Assembly: GCA_025667525.1 (NCBI GenBank)
Contig: CM046882.1
Location: 544,186,630 to 544,250,629, forward strand
From: Glebionis coronaria
Lineage: Eukaryota; Streptophyta; Magnoliopsida; Asterales; Asteraceae
DNA length: 64,000 nucleotides
Reading direction: 5' to 3'
The notes under the pieces are model-generated. The model had not been told where the DNA came from, searched no databases, and saw nothing but the letters and a program-made list of their open reading frames with translations. Shown here piece by piece: positions 24,460 to 34,415 of the stretch (the stretch's first letter is position 1; every line of letters begins with the position of its first letter). A program made the translations under genes and the position numbers.

Positions 24460-24775
24460 CGGTACAATCGCATGGATTGCGATGGAATGGTGTTTTTCAC
24501 ACATTCCGATGGGCTTGACTTACCCATTGCGATGGACTCATTCCGATGAGTCACATTGCGATGGGTGGTCGGGTCTGTCGCAATGGCTCAGCCAAGACGT
24601 CATGCTGCCCGATTACTCGCAACATTGCGATGGATGTTTTATATTGCGATGAGTACCATTGCGATTGGTACCATCGCAATGGGTACCATCGCAATGAGGC
24701 GGTTGACTTTGCGATGGGTTGATCAAATATTGCGATGCATTTTTTTTAAATGTACATTGCGATAGAAAGGTTTTA
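24460..24775. repeat. CATTGCGATGG array inside the nested Copia-type element
   Basis: About 13 copies of CATTGCGATGG, ATTCCGATGG or the inverse CCATCGCAATGG lie in 300 bp, in both orientations. They sit about 440 bp after the primer-binding site. Confidence 0.9.
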
Positions 24776-26530
24776 CACTTGACCCGAGACCAAAAGAAAC
24801 TATGACCAAGACTTGACTCGTTTTAGACTATGACATTGACCAACATGGAATGTGTGACCAAACCGAATATAACCTAACCAAGACTGAAAACCAATCCCAA
24901 CCGAGTCAACTCGGTCATTACCGAGTTGACTCAGTCAAAACTCACTGAGTTTGACTCTAATGCCATCCTTATACCGCCTCAACTCCAAATCTAAACCTTA
25001 ATCCCATCGTCTCCTATCTCCATCTAGACTCGAAACAAAACTGTAACCTAATCAATCTCAGATCATGTTTCGGTTGATTTTTTAAAAGATAAATTGTGAC
25101 TTTTATCTATCCAACCAGAACAAAACTCATCATAGATCTAATTATCTGGGTAAACCCATTTCATTTTTCGAAGATCAAAGGGTGATTGAAAACAAGTTTG
25201 TTTCCATCATCTCCTTGTTTCGATTCATTAAATGAAACCAACATGCAACCACAAAATTATATCTTACCCGAGACCATTTGTTTAAATGATCTTGAAGCCA
25301 AACGGTTTGATCGGATTATAGTGGGAGAAGATGAGATTTGTTGGGATTTGGTAGACTGAGATGAGATGAAGGAGTGTTTGTTGCTTGATTAAAGGCTTGA
25401 GAATCAATCGGTTTAGATGAGATTGATGATGTTGGTTTGATAGTTTTGGATGAGTCGGCTGAGAAGAATAAAGATGGGGGCGGATTTTCCAAGACAAGGT
25501 GAAACTCTGAGAGTGTTTTGGAGGCTGCGAAGATTGGGAGAGGAGTTTATTAGGTTAATTTGACCTAATATTTAGGATTATTGCAACTTATGTGGTTTCT
25601 GTTGATCACACGTGGCTGGGGGGCGGACAACACAAAGTGGTTATAACCAAGTTTGTCTTGGACCGGGTATTACAAGTGATGGGCCAAGGAAATGTTTACT
25701 CATTCTGGGCTTATGCATCTTTATTGAACACTCGAATTTGGTTAAACTTTGGCTAAATGGAATGATTTGAACCGTGTGTTATTTATAACACATACACACA
25801 AACTTTTTAAACATACAAATTTTTTAAATAAATTTGATGTGTATTAAAGTTTTAATTCGGTCGTCATCGGGTCGAGACAAAAATGACGTGACAAAAGTAA
25901 CGTGACAAAATGACAAAGTGCCGAGACAAAAATGACGAGACAATTGTGACAAGAATTTATTTTGACGAGACCAAGAAATTTGGGCGATTTTGAGTGACTA
26001 CAGATTTTTTGTGGATCGGATATTAATTATTTGAAGACGGAGACAAATTTTTCGAAGGCGTGTATTTATTTTATCTTTCAATAGATAACTTGTTCGTGCT
26101 TAATCTTAGAATGAAGACTTGGTTATCTGGTTTCCGGGTTCGGGGTGGATGGTTGATGACTCGGATAACTATCACTCAAAGGGGTTACTTTGTTGTACTC
26201 AGTGTCACGCGCATAGTCGATGTGGATAATGTCAAGAGGGGTTGTGCTTATAGACATCTTTAGTGATGCATTGGGCACTTAAAATTTTATCCACCGTTCT
26301 TCATTCAACAATAGTGCAAGATTAAGTCACAAAATCGAAGGACTCTTATTCAGTTTCATGTTTGATGTATCTGGTTCATTCCATCAGTGGTCACTTCAAA
26401 TTGCCTTCAAGTGGGTTGGTAAAGATGGTCATGGAGAGTTTATGAGAAGAGATTTTCAATCAACAGCTGATTCTCACCGAATATAATTAAACTTATTTAT
26501 TATTCTCACGAGATTTCAGGTTCATGTGCG
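24776..26530. other. Interior of nested Copia-type element, non-coding
   Basis: No frame with a recognisable domain. Short GACAAAAATGACG-type repeats occur around 25870-25950 and GAGTTGACTC words around 24900-24950. Confidence 0.5.
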
Positions 26531-26564
26531 TACAATTTATTGATGGTTTCGAGTTTCGAAACCA

Positions 26565-27386
26565 TCAAGGGGGAAGAAGAAGACACATTGAACGCACAAC
26601 GAGTACACGTGATGAACTTCATACCTTCTTTTGACTTGAAGACATTCCGGGATGACATTTGTCATAGCCGCAGAGAAAATCAGTGTTTTAACTCGTGTCG
26701 TTATCAATCTCCAAATGGTACACTACTGATTCGAGGTTTAATTGTTTGATTGTTGCAATTAAACATCATCAGTATCCTATATGCATTCCCGGGACTTAAT
26801 TGACTCTGGTGCATCTCCGGAAGAAGATATGTGCATTTCCGGGACTTAATTGACTCTGGTGTTACGATGTCAACTTCATGAATGGGATAAAGTGTCCACT
26901 TCAGTGTTTGAGCTTCATAATGGGGATTGGTTTATTTTCTTCAACCATGTGGGGGAAGAAATGTCTTGATTCTTTCTGGTATGCATAACTTGAACCCTCA
27001 GGGGGAAGAAAAATTCAGAAGAATTATTCAAGCGTGAGAAGAGAAGGTGTTGATCTACTTGGTGTACCCCAAACTTTCAAGTTGCTTACAAGGATTGTCG
27101 ATTTAGGGGGAAGCTATTTAAAAAAGCTTCTACATCAAGTTTATGTGGCATGAATTAGGGGGAAGCTAATTCAGAAGCTTCTCCTTAACCAGAAGTGTAT
27201 GGGTTACTTAGCTCGTGCCGTTACAGTATTTCTACTACAAGTTAAAGATGAGTCGTCTAGAAGTCAAAGGCCTCAGAAGACTTCATCAGCATTGGACGCT
27301 TCAAGAAAGCTCTTGTTCTTATCATTATGTACTTGTTAGGAAAAAATATTGTAAGGAATTCTACACGTCGTCCCATGGGGGAAGAT
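26565..27386. repeat. Repeated polypurine-tract-like GGGGGAAG motifs
   Basis: Six GGGGGAAG motifs (near 26569, 26952, 27001, 27106, 27159 and 27377) occur in the last 820 bp of the element. Only the last abuts the LTR. Two nearby segments (26785 and 26835) repeat GGGACTTAATTGACTCTGGT. Confidence 0.85.
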
Positions 27387-27677
27387 TGTTGGAAACTCAC
27401 TTTATGTGACGACATTTAAGAATTCCCATTAGTTATCATAGTCACACACGCTTAGACTAGACTAGGTTCTTGTACTGTTAAGCATGTCGTGTGTGACTAT
27501 ATATACCCCTCCTTAGCTTCCAAGGAGGGGTGTTGGTTGTGTCACATTTCACTTAATACATTCTCTTTCATATTTCACACACATTCAACCTCTCTCTCTC
27601 TCTCTCTAAGCCAACAATGGCTTCCACCACCCTTTACCACCACATTAGACCACCGGATCCGATTTAGCTTTTCTACA
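27387..27677. repeat. Right LTR of nested Copia-type element
   Basis: Same 291-bp length as the left LTR. The two differences are at LTR position 6 and in the CT repeat. Confidence 0.93.
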
Positions 27678-28666
27678 GAGTTGATAGAGAACATGACTAC
27701 TCATCACAAAAATTGGGATTCATCCGCATATTCAAGGAATAACCCGAGAGTCACTGTTTCTTCTACTTCTTCAAATCCTGATATCACCGAATTGACCCGC
27801 GCAATGGTCGAAATGAGCAAGAATATGCACTTTTAGCTACAAATCAACAACAACAAGTTAAAGATGTAGCACTTTCTTGTGAGACTTGCGGCGGTCCTCA
27901 TTCATACACTGATTGTCCTTCTACTCATGAAAATCCGGAAAACGTGTGTGCGGCTTATGGTAACTATTCAACGGAAAACTACCAAGCCCGACATCAAGGT
28001 GATCGTAACTTGCTAAGTTACCGTTCTAACAACTTTCTTTCACCCGGTTTTTCTCCTCAAAACCACAACCCCAACAACTACAATAGAAGCAACCCAAACC
28101 CACCTTCAGCTTTTAATCCTTATCACCCACCCGCTCAACAAGCACCACCCATTAATCATGATGTTGAAGCTTTCATGAAGACCCAAGGAGAGCAAATCAA
28201 GAATCTGCAAAGCCAGATCATCAACTTAAAAGGAGATATCACTAAGCAAGGGAATGATATTAGAACCGAGCTTCGACATGATATGCAAACCTCCTTCAGC
28301 AATCAAACGAATGATTTAAAGAATATGATGGCTAGTTTCTTTCCAAGTACTCAACCCTCTACTTTGGGCTCTCTTCCTTCAAATACCGTCACCAACCCAA
28401 GAGCGAATGTGAGTGCTATTACTACACGCAGTGGAGCAACTTTTGTAGGACCATCTACCCCTCCCCCAGTTACTCCATCTACACCTCATCCACCACCATT
28501 TATCCCTCCTACTCCCACGCCTAGTATTAGTTCTCCTTTACTGTCTCCACCGCTTACTGAAGAAGCACCCAAGAAACACCCTTCACCAACCCCACCTTCC
28601 ACCTATAAACCCAACATCCCTTATCCTTCTCGCTTAGACATAGGGAAGATTACTCACCAAGGATGA
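27678..28666 (+). pseudogene. Athila-like gag, C-terminal part
   Basis: The frame resumes after the Copia-type insertion (IENMTTHHKNWDSS onward). A stop or frame change near 27835 separates it from a second frame that holds CETCGGPHSYTDC (27880-27918), a zinc knuckle of the Cys-x2-Cys-x3-His-x4-Cys kind seen in Athila gag. A Gln/Asn/Pro-rich linker, a short coiled-coil-like segment (EAFMKTQGEQIKNLQSQI) and a Pro-rich tail follow. The frame closes at 28666. Another frame change there joins it to the protease frame. Confidence 0.82.
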
Positions 28667-28673
28667 CATTCAA

Positions 28674-30140
28674 GTGTCAAACTTTTTGAAGAAGATTTCG
28701 GGAGTGACCATCACCCTTAGCCTTGTTGAAGCTCTAGCTCAAATGCCTCAATTCGTTAAGATGTTTAAGGAATTGCTTAATAAGAAGGAGAAGATGGCCG
28801 AGTTTGTTAATACTCGATTGAATGAAAACTGTTCTGCAATCCTTCTTAAAGAACTTCCAGAGAAACTTGGAGATACCGGTCGTTTTATGCTCCCATGTAC
28901 TTTTCACCAAACCAAAGAATTTACTGCCTTAGCCGATCTCGGGGCAAGTATTAATTTGATGCCTTTAAGTGTTTGGAAAAAGTTATCATTACCCGATCTT
29001 ACTCCAACAAAGATGACTCTTGAGTTAGCAAATCGCACTCTCGCTTACCCCGTTGGTATTACCGAAGATGTGTTTATTAAAGTTGGCACTTTCACTTTTC
29101 CGGTCGACTTTGTTGTTGTTGATTATGAAATGGACCCTCGTATTCTGTTAATACTTGGTCGGCCATTCTTGAGAACCGGAAAAGCCTTAGTCGATGTTGC
29201 CGAAGGTGAGTTAATCTTAAGGGTCGGGAATGATGCACAAGTTTTTAAAATGGGGAAGATCACAACCAAATCAAATGGAAGAGAATCAGCGAATATGATT
29301 AATGTTCTTGATGATTTTGTCATCTACAACAATCCTCTTTTCGATACTTGCTATGACAATCCACTTTTCCAAGATGATGTGGATGATTCTCTCTCCAATT
29401 TAGATCCTCCGCCAATATTTGAGTCCCCACTGATCTATGATGATTATGATGATGATTCTAGTTCTGATATGGATGATTCTGATGATTTTACTTCTGAGTA
29501 TAAAGACATGCCAACTTATGATGACTTTGATGATGTCGATACTCTTTCGAGTGATTCTTCACACGATGAAGATCCTCCACCAACCATGCTTGATCCTACT
29601 TTGGATGACTACTCATTTGAGGAAGATTTTGCTACTTTTCTCAACACTTACTTCCCAAATGAGAGTGATTCTCCTCCTTTGGACTTTGATGATTTTGGTC
29701 TTTATCCTCCTTTGGATATGAAGAAACCCGTTTCAAAGGAGAAGAAGCTGGAAGACACCGATATCCGCAGTACTTATGTCTTGCCACCTCTTTATCCACC
29801 TTCTGACGATGAGATTGTGAGATTTATGAGCGGATCCTCTTCAAGGTCTACTGTGCCTGAGTGTTATTTTCCCCTAAAGGAAAAGGTGTTCGATCCCAGT
29901 ATTGCATTTTTTAAGCCATCTCAGTATCCATCTGATGAAATAAAAGGAACGATTTTTGGAACTTATGAAGATATGCTTGCACCTCTTTACCCTTGCTACC
30001 ACCGTGCTCAACAACTGCTTAAGGGAACCTTGCCTACTCTTTTTTGGCTTGCCTTGTTCGCCTTAAGACTTTGCTATTTGATGGGCGAAAACCATGTCTT
30101 TGATCCCGGTGGATGTGTTTCAAGTTTCTTTCCATGCTAA
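28674..30140 (+). CDS. Aspartic protease with long acidic tail, no RT
   Basis: The 488-codon frame opens in the middle of gag-pro; QVSNFLKKI follows KDD in the shifted frame, so its first codon is not a real start. Residues 10-70 match the Athila segment ahead of protease (EALAQMPQFVKMFKELL). The retropepsin spans about 80-190: active-site DLGAS at 88-92 (Athila enzymes also have Leu or Thr in this place) and ILLILGRPFL near 157-166. From about 215 the protein turns highly acidic (many DD, DDD and SS runs) to about 330, then becomes Pro/Tyr-rich. A hydrophobic stretch (LFWLALFALRLCYLM) lies near the C-terminus. RT, RNase H and integrase should follow protease but are absent. The long intact frame suggests a conserved non-autonomous element. 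Confidence 0.78.
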   Translation: MSNFLKKISGVTITLSLVEALAQMPQFVKMFKELLNKKEKMAEFVNTRLNENCSAILLKELPEKLGDTGRFMLPCTFHQTKEFTALADLGASINLMPLSVWKKLSLPDLTPTKMTLELANRTLAYPVGITEDVFIKVGTFTFPVDFVVVDYEMDPRILLILGRPFLRTGKALVDVAEGELILRVGNDAQVFKMGKITTKSNGRESANMINVLDDFVIYNNPLFDTCYDNPLFQDDVDDSLSNLDPPPIFESPLIYDDYDDDSSSDMDDSDDFTSEYKDMPTYDDFDDVDTLSSDSSHDEDPPPTMLDPTLDDYSFEEDFATFLNTYFPNESDSPPLDFDDFGLYPPLDMKKPVSKEKKLEDTDIRSTYVLPPLYPPSDDEIVRFMSGSSSRSTVPECYFPLKEKVFDPSIAFFKPSQYPSDEIKGTIFGTYEDMLAPLYPCYHRAQQLLKGTLPTLFWLALFALRLCYLMGENHVFDPGGCVSSFFPC

Positions 30141-31790
30141 TCAAGGTCGAGTCAGGCTCACGACTCGGTTAACAAAAACAAGCGCTTCTCGGGAGGCAAC
30201 CCGCAGTATCTATCCTTTTTCTTTGTTTTTATAATAAGTATAGGGAGAGACCCTAGTATGTGTTTGTTGTTTTCTTTCTTATCATTTGCAGGGATTCGAG
30301 CTTTCGAAGATCCATTCTTGATGACTTTTGATGACCCGTGATTCCGTGTCCCGTCTTCCCGGTTCTATCCTAAACTCTTTTGATTCACTGTTTTATATTC
30401 TTTAATATTAAAATAGGAATCACTTTAGTTGTCTCTTCATTAGCAAGATTTAAACAAAGTGCACAATTTCCTAAGTGTAGGGGAGTTTACTTCCACATGC
30501 TTAAACATTGAGGACAATGTTTATATTAAGTGTAGGGGGACTTCTATCGAAGTTAAGTGGCCTTTTCCTTGTTTTTGTCCTCATTTTAACCGGAAAATTG
30601 ATTTTTCAACATTTTTCAAAATTTTTGATCTATTTTGGCCTAGTTGTATTTACCTTTGTTATAGTTTATTTCTTTCTTTGCTAGAATAAATTTTGAATAA
30701 AGTGGTTTTAATTTTCAAACATTGTGAATCTTTTGACTTAACCCGAGTTTACTTATCTAAGTTTACTCTAGCTAGTATCCTTAACGTGTTTAAGTCAAGT
30801 TTTGCTAGGCTTTTATATAAGGATCTTTAAAACGTGAAAGTCTTAACTCTTACGGGTTAAGAACAAGAACTTTTCGCAAGTTCCTATAATTGATCCTAGA
30901 AAGTCGTCTATCAAGGGAACTTTAAAATGCGAATTCTAAACTTGAAAAAGTCTAAGAATTTACAAGATCCTATAGATGACTTGAAAACCCAAAACTTTGA
31001 TTTAATAGGTTAAGCATCCACGAGTCTCATTCATTGAGATTTTAAATTATGGAGAACGAGAGATGATAGAGTCAATTATAAGTTTGGTATTCTTTCATGA
31101 ATTTATGTGAGTTGATTATAAGCTTTTTCTCCCATCGCTTGCTAATAATTTTAATTGCAATAAATAAGGTTGTACGATTTGAAAAGTTACTTAGCTTCTA
31201 GCACAAGATCGTTTAAAAGTTGCTCGGTATTGATTAGAGTTCATAGCCAAGGCATAACTTATTGAAGCGGGATGCGAAGATTGGCGAGTCCGAAAAGGTC
31301 CTAACAAGACATGAGGGCTACATTTTGTTGCTAAAGATCCCAAGTGATGTGAAGAATCATTTATCAAAAAATCAATATGAAGGATCGAGACACACGACGA
31401 AAAGCAAATACTCCCCTAAAGATCATGGAGAAGTCTATCCAAAAAGGCCCTAACAAGGTATGAGGATAAATAGATTCAAGTCCTAAAAGGAGGCGGATCG
31501 TTGTATATCAAAATCCCAAATAAAGATTGGAGAAAAATAAAGAAGTCGTGGTCCAAATATGAAGAATCTCTCAAAACATCAAGTGAAGAAATTCCTATTA
31601 TGAATAGAAGACCATTATTTCATGAACGTCTCTCAAGATTCAAAGTATGAAGTCGCTGCCAAATATCGGTCCGAGAAAGGTCTCAAATCGTGAAGCGAGT
31701 TATGCCAAGATATGAACTTTATGAGGTCCGGAGAAGCAGTTTTAAAAGATTTTGTCCTTTAGCTAACTATTGATTAAATCATCCCACTTT
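30141..31790. other. 3' non-coding part of the Athila-like element
   Basis: Contains CTTCTCGGGAGGCAACCCG (30184-30202), which can form a stem. It also has two GTGTAGGGG purine runs near 30477 and 30531 with GAGGACAATG between them, as in Athila 3' regions. The rest is non-coding and ends abruptly at 31790, where MULE sequence begins. Confidence 0.6.
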
Positions 31791-32017
31791 ATGAGAAATT
31801 TAATAACACAATGGAAGAAATTAAAAATGCAAGTGCAGAAGCTTATCAATATTTGGTCGATAAAGATCCATGGACATGGTCAAGAGCATACTTCAAAGAA
31901 GGAATGGATTGTGATGCAGTTGAAAATGGACTTAGTGAATCATTTAATTCCCATATAAAGAATGCAAGGAGAAAACCAATAATTGGAATGCTTGAAGACA
32001 TCAGATCATACGTCATG
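31791..32017. repeat. Duplicate of MULE transposase segment, before right LTR
   Basis: Copy of 20721-20947, including the TCATG target site. Substitutions seen: AGT to TGT, AGA to AGT and AAC to ACC contexts. It replaces the polypurine tract expected here. Confidence 0.95.
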
Positions 32018-33815
32018 TAATAAGTGTGAAAACACTTATCCTTTTACCACTTACTTATAATAATAACCAAGCCAAAATGTGTATTTTATGTCTTAAATGT
32101 CGGAATTATGTGTGGTTTGTGTTTTTGTTGGGATTTAGGATCAAAATGTGAAAAGGGAAGAAAACACGGGCTTTCACAGGCTTTTATCGAAGAAAAAGAT
32201 AAAAGACGAAGTCAAAAGATCAAGAGTGCAAAAGGAACGGAAGTCCAAGGCCTATTCTGAAGATTTATTGAAGAAAAAGTCTACAGACGGAAGTTTAATG
32301 AAGTCGAAGAACTCAAGTATAATAAATGAAGAAATTATAAGACGAGTTCAATTAATCCCGAGACAACGTCGAAAAAGTCGAAGAATTTAGAAGACGAAAA
32401 GACGAGAGAAGAAAGAAAGGAGCAACACATGCTAACCTCCCTAATCACCTATAAATACCCTCCTAATGACACATTAGGAGTTGTTGACTATCTTGACAAA
32501 ATAGCTCTTCCATTTAATTACTTACACTTTTCTTAATGTCATTTACTTGATTGTCATTTAATTACCTTGTCTTGCACCTTAAATTTGTAAGTTTAATCTT
32601 TACTTTTAATTGTTGAATCTATTTTAATCAAGTTTTAATTAATCTCTCATTCTACTTTTCTTGTTTTTGCTTAATCTTTATGTTTATGTGCTTATTGTTA
32701 TGATTATTTGATTAATAGTTATGTTTTTATGTTTATGATTGTGTTAGCTTATTGATTTTATAGCTTATTGTGTGCTTTTCTTAATTTTAATTAAGTGTTT
32801 TTAAAAGTTATTTTATAAAAAGTTGTTTTTAAATATTTTTATTATTTAGTGTTTTTAAAAGTTTTAAAATTTTGGCTTATTTGCTTTTTCTTAAGTTTGA
32901 TTTGGTTAAAGTTTTAGTTATGTGCTTAACTGTTTTTAGCTTAATTTTGGTTTCTAGCTTATTATTGTTGAAATAGTTCTTATCCGGGTTTTGGTTAAAA
33001 CCCTCGTATTCCGGATATAGCCAATAGCTCATCATTCCGAATTGCCTCCACTACTTGATTCCGGATAAGGTTTCGTTTAAAACATTTCGGATAAGTCGTC
33101 TTTGGGAATTCCGGATAAGGGGATCTACCTGGATTCCGGATAAGCTACACCAAGGATTCCGGATATCTTCTCATTTGTGGTTATTCCGGATAAGGAACTT
33201 CTGGTTATTCCGGATAAGACGCAGGACAAAACATTCCGGATTGCGCTCAGAAGCCAATTCCGGATAAAGCTGTCAATTGCTTATTCCGGATAAGCAGCAG
33301 TTGGTAATTCAGGATAAAGAGCAAATCAAGTTATTCCGGATAGACCTCAAAAATAGGATCCCGGATAAGGAATAAGTAATTATTCCAGATAAGCAGCTTG
33401 TGGTGTATTCAGGATAGTGACAGTATTTTGGATCGCAACTCAAGTTTTGTTTATCCTCTGTTTTATTTTCAAGCATTTATTTTTCCCGCATTTTTCTTTA
33501 AGTGTTATTTTAATTGTTTTTCTTTATTTTAATTTTCTAGTGTGCATTTTTATTACATTGTCAAATTTACTTTTCGTCGAGCTTTAATTTTTGTCATTTA
33601 CTTTTAAAAGTTTTAATATTGCACCATTTACGTTTTAATTAGTTTTAGTTTTAATTACCCGTCATTTACTTTAAAGTCTTTCAATTTAAATTACTACAAC
33701 GACCAATCATTTATTTTCCACCAAAAGACGACTGAGTCGCACTTAAACCAGTAATCAATTCGAATAGAAACATACAACGAAATTAATTTTTATACTTGGC
33801 AAAAGCTAAGTATTA
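32018..33815 (+). repeat. Right LTR of the Athila-like element
   Basis: TCATG lies directly on both of its sides, so together with its MULE flanks it looks like a solo LTR at the original insertion site. Its ATTCCGGATAAG array is at about 33000-33420. Confidence 0.88.
33000..33420. repeat. ATTCCGGATAAG array in right LTR
   Basis: Same 17-copy arrangement as in the left LTR, with a few substitutions between the two. Confidence 0.92.
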
Positions 33816-33820
33816 TCATG

Positions 33821-34415
33821 ACAAGGAATTACATGCTAAGGAAGGAATGTGAAAATTGGAAAAGTGATATTTGCCCTAATATCAAGAAAGTTTTGGAGTT
33901 GCATAAGAAAATACAAAGGTATGTTTTCTAAGATTGTAGTGTATATATCGATATAATCTTACCTAACTGCTTACTTGCATTTTATTGACAGGAAATGTAG
34001 TTTGAGTCCGAGTGGATGGCATGAGTTTGAAGTAAGGCAAGGGAATCTAGAAGAATTTTGTGTGAACTTGGAGAAGAGAGAATGTAGTTGTAGACAATGG
34101 CAGTTAACAGGCGTACCATGCCCTAATTCAATAACAGCCTTGTATTTCACTAACAAGAAGCCTGAGGATTATGTTAGTGACTCATTCAAAGTAAGCACAT
34201 ATAAAAGTATTTACGCATTCAATATTTTGCCAGTCGATGGTATGAACATGTGGAGGAAAATTAAACATGTGCCATGTAAACCACCTTTAGAAAGAAGGAT
34301 GCCAGGTAGACCCCCTGTGAATAGGAAAAAGGATAAATCTGAGATGAGAAACCAAAAGCATGTAGCAAGGCCTCCAAGATCAATGGCATGTAAAAATTGC
34401 CTCCACGATTTCTAA
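33821..34415 (+). pseudogene. MuDR-type transposase, C-terminal part with SWIM finger
   Basis: This continues the gene interrupted at 20947. The first exon (RNYMLRKECENWKSDICPN onward) ends near 33918 at a GT, a short intron follows, and the last exon starts near 33992 with KCSLSPSGWHEFEVRQGN. It carries CSCRQWQLTGVPCPN, a SWIM zinc finger in which the last ligand, normally His (CPH), is Asn. It ends with a basic GRPPVNRKK tail and a Cys-rich remnant. The SWIM ligand loss and the upstream stops show the gene was decaying independently of the insertion. Confidence 0.82.

Larger units (their letters stand above)
23734..27677. mobile_element. Non-coding Copia-type LTR element nested in gag
   Basis: LTRs of exactly 291 bp (23734-24024 and 27387-27677) start TGTTG and end CTACA and differ at only two positions. 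The target duplication GAGTT is at 23729-23733 and 27678-27682. The primer-binding site TGGCATCAGAGCC (24027-24039) matches the initiator tRNA-Met type. A polypurine tract ATGGGGGAAGA abuts the right LTR. The 3.36-kb interior has no gag or pol, so it is a non-autonomous (LARD-like) element that would need enzymes from a related Copia. The near-identical LTRs make it the youngest layer of this nest. Confidence 0.93.
20948..33815 (+). mobile_element. Athila-like Ty3/Gypsy retrotransposon without RT or integrase
   Basis: Two LTRs of about 1.8 kb (20948-22748 and 32018-33815) flank an internal region. The 5-bp target duplication TCATG is at 20943-20947 and 33816-33820. A primer-binding site, TGGTGCCGCCGCCGG (22751-22765), resembles the tRNA-Asp type used by Athila/Tat elements. 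Internal order: gag (split by a Copia-type element), CCHC-like knuckle, aspartic protease, acidic region, then long non-coding sequence with GGGAGGCAACCCG (30189-30201) and purine runs GTGTAGGGG (near 30477 and 30531), as seen in Athila 3' regions. No reverse transcriptase, RNase H or integrase was found. The right LTR is preceded not by a polypurine tract but by a copy of the host MULE, so the structure is rearranged. Confidence 0.85.

Noticed and set aside
29437..29721. 94-codon Met/Leu/Ile-rich frame
   Set aside because: Off-frame reading of the GAT-rich acidic tail of the protease frame.
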